DNA from: Spirochaetales bacterium
Lineage (GTDB): Bacteria; Spirochaetota; Spirochaetia; Sphaerochaetales; Sphaerochaetaceae
Length of the DNA stretch: 10,284 bases
Direction of reading: 5' to 3'
NCBI GenBank assembly: GCA_022771185.1
Contig: JALFCJ010000303.1
Coordinates: 1 to 10,284, forward strand
Part shown: in pieces, positions 6,354 to 10,284 of the stretch
Layout: every line of letters begins with the position of its first letter
Position numbering within the stretch: the first letter of the stretch is position 1
Position numbers and translations under genes: made by a program
Notes under the pieces: model-generated
Databases searched by the model: none
Seen by the model: only the letters and a program-made list of their open reading frames with translations
What the model was told of the DNA's origin: nothing

Positions 6354-8666
6354 TTAGCTGAAATTCAGAGTTCTATAGATTTCTTGTGCAGTTTCTAATG
6401 AACACTTTATTTCTTTCTTACCAGAGTAATATTTGTATACTTCGTTCTGAAGTTTTCTTAAGTCCGGTTCTTTTCCAACTTCTCTTAAAGTACCTATCAC
6501 TTTGGATAGAGTGACTGCAACAGCATCGTTCAGTCCATTTTCCTTTACGATACGTAAGAGGGAGTTTACAGACTGGACGACAAGATCATCAAGCATCAAC
6601 TGCTCGTTTTCTCTTCCATATGCCTGGATAAAGAACATAAGATCCTTGATCAGATCCATTCTCTTCTCATATTCCATATCACATTTAGTCTTTAGTAAGC
6701 TTCTTATCCATCTCATGGATACACCGAGGTTTTCTACAAGCCTAGCGTCCATTTCGCCAACTTTGCTGTGGGATAAAAGCATTGCGTACACCTTGAGAGA
6801 GTTGATCTGATCTATAAGAGTCTTTTCATCGATAGTCACCATAGCTTCATCTATCCATCTATACGCTTCGTCCAGCACTCTCAATGGGATATCAGAATTA
6901 GTGATATGATAAATCTCAGGCTTTAGGCCACTCTGCTTAATCTTTGTAACATAAAGATTAATACCTTTATCGATTGTAAGGGCAGGAAGAATTCTAAATG
7001 AGAATTCTTCATCTGTGGAAGTATCGGAGACTGTGATTCTATACTCTTTTCCATCTTCTGTAGCGATATCTTTCAGATAGAACTTTCCATATCTACGCTT
7101 CCAATTCTCGCTGGTTGCCATTGATACATTCATATAGAAGTAGACTGCTGCTTCCACGTCACCATCTAGGTCTTTGATCTCTTCCTGAGCAATAAGCATA
7201 CCATCGCCTTGCTCTCTGATATTTGATTTAGCTTTCTTGAGATCATTAAGGAAAGGAATCATCAGCTCTTCCTGTGTAAACTGCTGGAAAAGAGTTATGG
7301 CATGGATGGCATACTTAATATCTTGTCTTGGCTCTATACCGCTGATATCAGAGAAGAACCAACCGCAGGATGTAAATGAAAAGTGCTTATACTTCATTCC
7401 TGTCAAAAGATGTGCCAGCTTCTCTGAGTCACTCTTTGAAATATCATATTTTTCAGAGAGTGTTGCGATAAACTTTTTCATTTCAATTCTTCCGCAGAAC
7501 ACATTTCCTGCGTCAGTTAATAGTTCAGAACTGGAAAGCTTACCTTTGAAGATGGAATCTATTTCTCTCGCGAATATGGTGTCGATCTTGTCTCCAAGGT
7601 TATTCAGGGCATTTCTTAGGCCTGTGCGCCACTTCTGGTTCCAACCTTCTTCTCCTCCTGTATGGCATCCGCAGTCTTTATACCAACGGGATACTCCATG
7701 GGAACAAGACCAACTGGTTCCTCTTCCTTCCTCACCTTTTTTCAGCTCTGCATGCTTAGTTGCTGGATGCTTAGCCATGTAGGAACCATAGTTGTCGAAG
7801 ATGAAGTCATCTCTCTCGTTTACTTTCCTGATAAGGGCGGCAAGAGCCATATCTCCATATGGTTCATGATGGCCATAGATTTCTCCGTCTGTAGCTGTAT
7901 GGATAAGAGGAGAATTATCTCTATTCTTGATATCTAGGAGAGAAGAGTAGAGAGTGTCTGCATTTCTCAGGAAGTGTCCGAATGAGATTCCAGAAGCAAG
8001 TCCTGGCTCATAGAAGAAGGCAGTGATCTCCTTTCCTCTCTTTCCTGTAAGAATATAAGGCTCTTTGTATGGAGCAGGGTTAGAACCAAGCTCATGCATT
8101 AATCCATCTTCCCCTTCCACACTATTACACTGCCAAGGAGACAAGATGATAAACTTGATTCCGGCATCGCTAAGTAAATCTACAACTGTATCATTTACAG
8201 CACATTCAGGGAGCCACATTCCTTCAGGATCCCTCTGGAAATGGAATTGGAAATCTTCAATACCCCATGCAATCTGAAGCCTTGCATTTTCTTCTTTATC
8301 CAAAGGAAGGATCGTATGATTAAAGCCCTGAGGAATAGCATTGCCGTGACCTAGTCTCTTTATACTCTCTTTATCTGCTTCTCTAAGTCCATCTACTACT
8401 TCAGGATGGTTGTTGTCCAGCCAAGAAAGGAGAGTAGGGCCGAAGTTAAAAGAAAGATAAGCATAATTATTTGTGAGACTTATAATTCTTCCTGCATAAT
8501 CTAAGTATCTAGATGAAAGATTTGCTGCATAACAGCTATCATATATCTTCTCGTTCCAATCCATCCATGGGCTTGCACTTGGCTGTTTGGGGATGATTCC
8601 AGTCTTAGGGTTTTCCCTAGGAGGTTGGTAGAAATGTCCATGTAAAATAAGAGATGTTTTGCTCAT
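6354..8666 (-). CDS. DUF3536-type glycoside hydrolase family 57 protein
   Basis: From the ATG at 8666 the product has 770 residues. GH57 enzymes act on alpha-1,4/1,6 glucans by a retaining mechanism. The N-terminal half carries the GH57 signature HGHFYQPP (9-16), GMWLPECA (149-156) with likely nucleophile E154, and TATDGEIYGHHEP (257-269) with likely acid/base D260. A Cys/His-rich segment (C321, C332, C334, H336) and FTSCGWFFSDISGIEP (431-446) are hallmarks I associate with DUF3536. The C-terminal 300 residues are mostly helical and lack a named domain. No signal peptide is seen. A GTG at 8678 would add four residues, but GGAG touches that codon directly, while it is 11 bases from the ATG, so I prefer the ATG. 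It is divergent from the DUF4912/GH57 pair, suggesting joint work on storage glucan. Precise activity is unknown. Confidence 0.92.
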   Translation of the reverse strand: MSKTSLILHGHFYQPPRENPKTGIIPKQPSASPWMDWNEKIYDSCYAANLSSRYLDYAGRIISLTNNYAYLSFNFGPTLLSWLDNNHPEVVDGLREADKESIKRLGHGNAIPQGFNHTILPLDKEENARLQIAWGIEDFQFHFQRDPEGMWLPECAVNDTVVDLLSDAGIKFIILSPWQCNSVEGEDGLMHELGSNPAPYKEPYILTGKRGKEITAFFYEPGLASGISFGHFLRNADTLYSSLLDIKNRDNSPLIHTATDGEIYGHHEPYGDMALAALIRKVNERDDFIFDNYGSYMAKHPATKHAELKKGEEGRGTSWSCSHGVSRWYKDCGCHTGGEEGWNQKWRTGLRNALNNLGDKIDTIFAREIDSIFKGKLSSSELLTDAGNVFCGRIEMKKFIATLSEKYDISKSDSEKLAHLLTGMKYKHFSFTSCGWFFSDISGIEPRQDIKYAIHAITLFQQFTQEELMIPFLNDLKKAKSNIREQGDGMLIAQEEIKDLDGDVEAAVYFYMNVSMATSENWKRRYGKFYLKDIATEDGKEYRITVSDTSTDEEFSFRILPALTIDKGINLYVTKIKQSGLKPEIYHITNSDIPLRVLDEAYRWIDEAMVTIDEKTLIDQINSLKVYAMLLSHSKVGEMDARLVENLGVSMRWIRSLLKTKCDMEYEKRMDLIKDLMFFIQAYGRENEQLMLDDLVVQSVNSLLRIVKENGLNDAVAVTLSKVIGTLREVGKEPDLRKLQNEVYKYYSGKKEIKCSLETAQEIYRTLNFS

Positions 8667-8677
8667 GCTTTTAATCA

Positions 8678-8681
8678 CTCC
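8678..8681 (-). promoter_or_regulatory. Ribosome binding site for the DUF3536/GH57 gene
   Basis: Read on the minus strand, GGAG (8681 down to 8678) lies 11 bases before the ATG at 8666. Its last base is also the first base of the alternative GTG codon, which makes that GTG an unlikely start by this site. Confidence 0.55.
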
Positions 8682-8688
8682 ATTTTCA

Positions 8689-8697
8689 ATTCTACCA
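8689..8697 (-). promoter_or_regulatory. Putative extended -10 promoter for the DUF3536/GH57 gene
   Basis: Minus-strand TGGTAGAAT fits the extended -10 pattern TGnTATAAT with a five-of-six hexamer. No good -35 is present at 16-18 bases, which is common for extended -10 promoters. It predicts a start near 8682 and a leader of about 16 bases to the ATG at 8666. Confidence 0.45.
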
Positions 8698-8710
8698 TAA
8701 ATCGGTTTAA

Positions 8711-8738
8711 TTGAAAGAAAAATCGTTCTATTTATACT
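8711..8738 (+). promoter_or_regulatory. Probable promoter of the DUF4912/GH57 operon
   Basis: TTGAAA (8711-8716, five of six) and TATACT (8733-8738, five of six) are 16 bases apart, predicting a leader of about 45 bases. A second candidate, TTGACT (8742-8747) with TAAATT (8766-8771), is weaker and would give a very short leader. The region is shared with the divergent GH57 gene, so the two units could be co-regulated. Confidence 0.6.
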
Positions 8739-8778
8739 TCGTTGACTAAAAGGGCCATATTTAGGTAAATTTAAGGTT

Positions 8779-8782
8779 GGAG
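8779..8782 (+). promoter_or_regulatory. Ribosome binding site deciding the DUF4912 start
   Basis: GGAG lies nine bases before the ATG at 8792. It supports that ATG over the in-frame TTG at 8777, which would have no spaced ribosome binding site. Confidence 0.65.
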
Positions 8783-8791
8783 AAATTGCAG

Positions 8792-9514
8792 ATGATACTA
8801 GTTAATCTTGAGCAGTTGTCTACAGATGAATTGAGAAATCTTTCTGAACAGGAAAAGATTGAAGGTTTTGAAGAACTTAGTCGTGAAGAGCTTATTCAGG
8901 AACTAAGTGAGAAGTACGAAGAAGAGTATGCAGCATATGGACTAGATGAAGACAAGAAGTCTGATCTTAATATTAAGTATGTCTCTTCTTTTACAGATTA
9001 TACTGACAACTCCGAGAATATTACCCAACTACCTGGTGTTGAGGATTTACCTGATCACTACGAAGAGACTTCTATTCACTTGTTAAGTAAGAATTCCGAC
9101 TGGGGGTATGCCTTCTGGTCCATATCTACATTGGATCAGGAAAAAATTGATGAGAAAAAAGGTGTTCCTTTACTTCTTGTTACTCTTACGAGAAAAGATG
9201 GAGATAAGGAGTGCTATGACATCCCTATCAGTGATGAAGATGATGAATGGAATATTGGATTCAGCTATGAAAGTAAATCTATTATAGTTTCACTCTGTGT
9301 AGATTATCCTGATGGAAGTAGAGATACTTTGGCTCAGTCTAAGCCTTTGGAAATGTGTTCATCTTATTGGATTGATCATAAAGATAAAATGAAAGAGAAC
9401 GATTCTCTCTTTAAGATTTATCTGTCTCTTATTACTACAAAGACAGGTGAAATCATTAATAACTCTATTGTCAAAGAGATTGTTTCCGAATATGCAGAAG
9501 GAGGTGAAGCATGA
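8792..9514 (+). CDS. DUF4912 protein with N-terminal Rho-N/SAP-like segment
   Basis: The 240-residue, strongly acidic product has two parts. Residues 4-42 (LEQLSTDELRNLSEQEKIEG and the following REELIQEL) match the helix-turn-helix pattern of Rho N-terminal/SAP-like modules, which bind nucleic acid in other proteins. Residues about 88-195 look like DUF4912: a WGYAFWSIS strand (104-112, W109), a charged beta-rich middle with DEWNIGF (151-157), then VDYPDG and LAQSKP. DUF4912 is a beta-sandwich-like family of unknown function that I recall next to GH57 genes, so a glucan-binding or enzyme-partner role is plausible. The ATGA overlap with the GH57 gene supports this. The stop overlaps the next start by four bases. 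No enzymatic motif is visible. Confidence 0.8.
   Translation: MILVNLEQLSTDELRNLSEQEKIEGFEELSREELIQELSEKYEEEYAAYGLDEDKKSDLNIKYVSSFTDYTDNSENITQLPGVEDLPDHYEETSIHLLSKNSDWGYAFWSISTLDQEKIDEKKGVPLLLVTLTRKDGDKECYDIPISDEDDEWNIGFSYESKSIIVSLCVDYPDGSRDTLAQSKPLEMCSSYWIDHKDKMKENDSLFKIYLSLITTKTGEIINNSIVKEIVSEYAEGGEA
9498..9507 (+). promoter_or_regulatory. Very strong internal ribosome binding site
   Basis: AAGGAGGTGA is a full-length match to the 16S anti-Shine-Dalgarno sequence, six bases (from GGAGG) before the ATG at 9511. It is embedded in the last codons of the DUF4912 gene (E-G-G-E-A), so the GH57 gene can be translated strongly on its own as well as by coupling. Confidence 0.85.
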
Positions 9515-10284
9515 ACAAGATTAACTTGATGCTTCATGCACATCAGCCCTATGTAAGGCATTTGGAATATGAGAAATTTCTGGAAGAGGATTGGCTTTAT
9601 GAAGCTTTGAATGAATCCTACATTCCTCTTTTGAGAATGCTTAGAAAGCTTGATGATGATAATATTGATTATCGTTTTTCAATTTGTTTTTCACCTACTC
9701 TTGTATCTATGCTTGAAGATGAGCCTTTGCAGGAGAGATTCATCAAGTATTTGGAAAGACATATCGAGCTTGGAGAGAAAGAAGTTCAGAGAACAAAGAC
9801 AGAGGAAAAAGAATGTCATGAGATGGCTAAGGTCTATCTCAAGGAGACAAAGCTTAACCTGGAGCTCTATCTTAATCTTGATAGAAATATCCTTAAGGAG
9901 TTCAGGAGATTATCTGAACTTGGTAAGATTGAGCTTGTTGCTTCTGCAGCTACTCATGCTTTCCTTCCTCTTTATAAAGATTATCCAGGGGCGGTAAATG
10001 CCCAGATTGCGGTAGGTATCAGTACACACAAAAGAGTTTTCGGGCAGACTCCTAAGGGATTCTGGCTTCCAGAGTGCGGTTATTATCCAGGTTTGGAAAA
10101 TCTCTTGGTAGATAACGGTGTGGAGTGGGTACAGCTACCTTCTCAGTCTGTAATAAGCTCTCCAGATAAATCACAGTACGGTGGATATAGACCTATCTTG
10201 ATGCCAAATGGTTTGAAGGCTGTCGTAAGAGACTGGAATCTTACAAACCTAGTTTGGTCAGATAAGACAGGATATCCTTGTGAC
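9511..10284 (+). CDS. GH57 branching-enzyme-like protein, cut by the window end
   Basis: The first 258 residues are present and no stop codon is reached, so the gene continues past the right edge. It belongs to the GH57 branch that includes bacterial 1,4-alpha-glucan branching enzymes (DUF1957 type), which cut an alpha-1,4 glucan and rejoin it as an alpha-1,6 branch. Visible signatures are LHAHQPY (8-14), FSPTLVSML (60-68), ASAATHAFLPL (144-154), and GFWLPECGYYPG (183-194) with likely nucleophile E188. The catalytic aspartate and the C-terminal domain lie beyond the window. It starts inside the DUF4912 stop (ATGA) behind a very strong ribosome binding site. No signal peptide is visible. An amylase or glucanotransferase of the same family is the main alternative. 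Confidence 0.9.
   Translation, partial: MNKINLMLHAHQPYVRHLEYEKFLEEDWLYEALNESYIPLLRMLRKLDDDNIDYRFSICFSPTLVSMLEDEPLQERFIKYLERHIELGEKEVQRTKTEEKECHEMAKVYLKETKLNLELYLNLDRNILKEFRRLSELGKIELVASAATHAFLPLYKDYPGAVNAQIAVGISTHKRVFGQTPKGFWLPECGYYPGLENLLVDNGVEWVQLPSQSVISSPDKSQYGGYRPILMPNGLKAVVRDWNLTNLVWSDKTGYPCD

Noticed and set aside
7237..7782. A 181-codon plus-strand open frame
   Set aside because: It is antisense to the DUF3536/GH57 gene, which has conserved motifs throughout this range. Its composition is serine/leucine-rich, as expected for an antisense shadow.
8667..8678. GTG start at 8678 for the DUF3536/GH57 gene
   Set aside because: The GGAG runs directly into the GTG, leaving no spacing, whereas the ATG at 8666 is 11 bases away and puts the HGHFYQP motif near the start. 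A leaderless GTG start is not fully excluded.
8777..8791. TTG start at 8777 for the DUF4912 gene
   Set aside because: It has no spaced ribosome binding site, while the ATG at 8792 has GGAG nine bases upstream.

Overview
This window looks like the chromosome of an AT-rich, host-type bacterium, and the gene content points to the Spirochaetota (Treponema/Sphaerochaeta-like). The clues are a DegT-like gene, nadK and recN in a row, a DUF4912 protein joined to a GH57 branching-type enzyme, and a DUF3536-type GH57 enzyme next to them. The phylum assignment is an inference from gene families and their order. No 16S rRNA gene is present to confirm it.

Layout. (1) Bases 1-340 carry two tandem 5S rRNA genes, each followed by a T-run. 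They are probably the tail of an rRNA operon whose 23S gene lies upstream of the window. The copies differ at 13 of 113 positions, and ten of these differences form five compensated base pairs. (2) Bases 410-3935 are a tight three-gene operon: a DegT/DnrJ-fold protein without the catalytic lysine, NAD kinase, and RecN, ending in a clear hairpin terminator. (3) Bases 3936-4274 are intergenic and hold that terminator and a promoter. (4) Bases 4275-6214 are a two-gene operon of an ATP-grasp ligase and a cytoplasmic serine esterase overlapping by one base (TAATG). (5) Bases 6215-6353 lie between convergent genes and hold two terminator hairpins. (6) Bases 6354-8666 on the minus strand encode a DUF3536-type GH57 enzyme. 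(7) A 125-base divergent promoter region separates it from (8) a plus-strand pair: a protein with a Rho-N-like segment plus a DUF4912 domain, and a GH57 branching-enzyme-like protein that runs off the right edge.

How the genes work together. The right third is an alpha-glucan (glycogen-like) metabolism locus: two different GH57 enzymes are transcribed divergently, and a small DUF4912 protein is translationally coupled to one of them. The ATP-grasp/esterase pair resembles a ligase and hydrolase acting on a common small molecule, with unknown substrate. The left operon combines NADP supply (NadK), double-strand-break repair (RecN) and a probable pseudo-aminotransferase. No mobile elements, CRISPR arrays or tRNA genes were seen.
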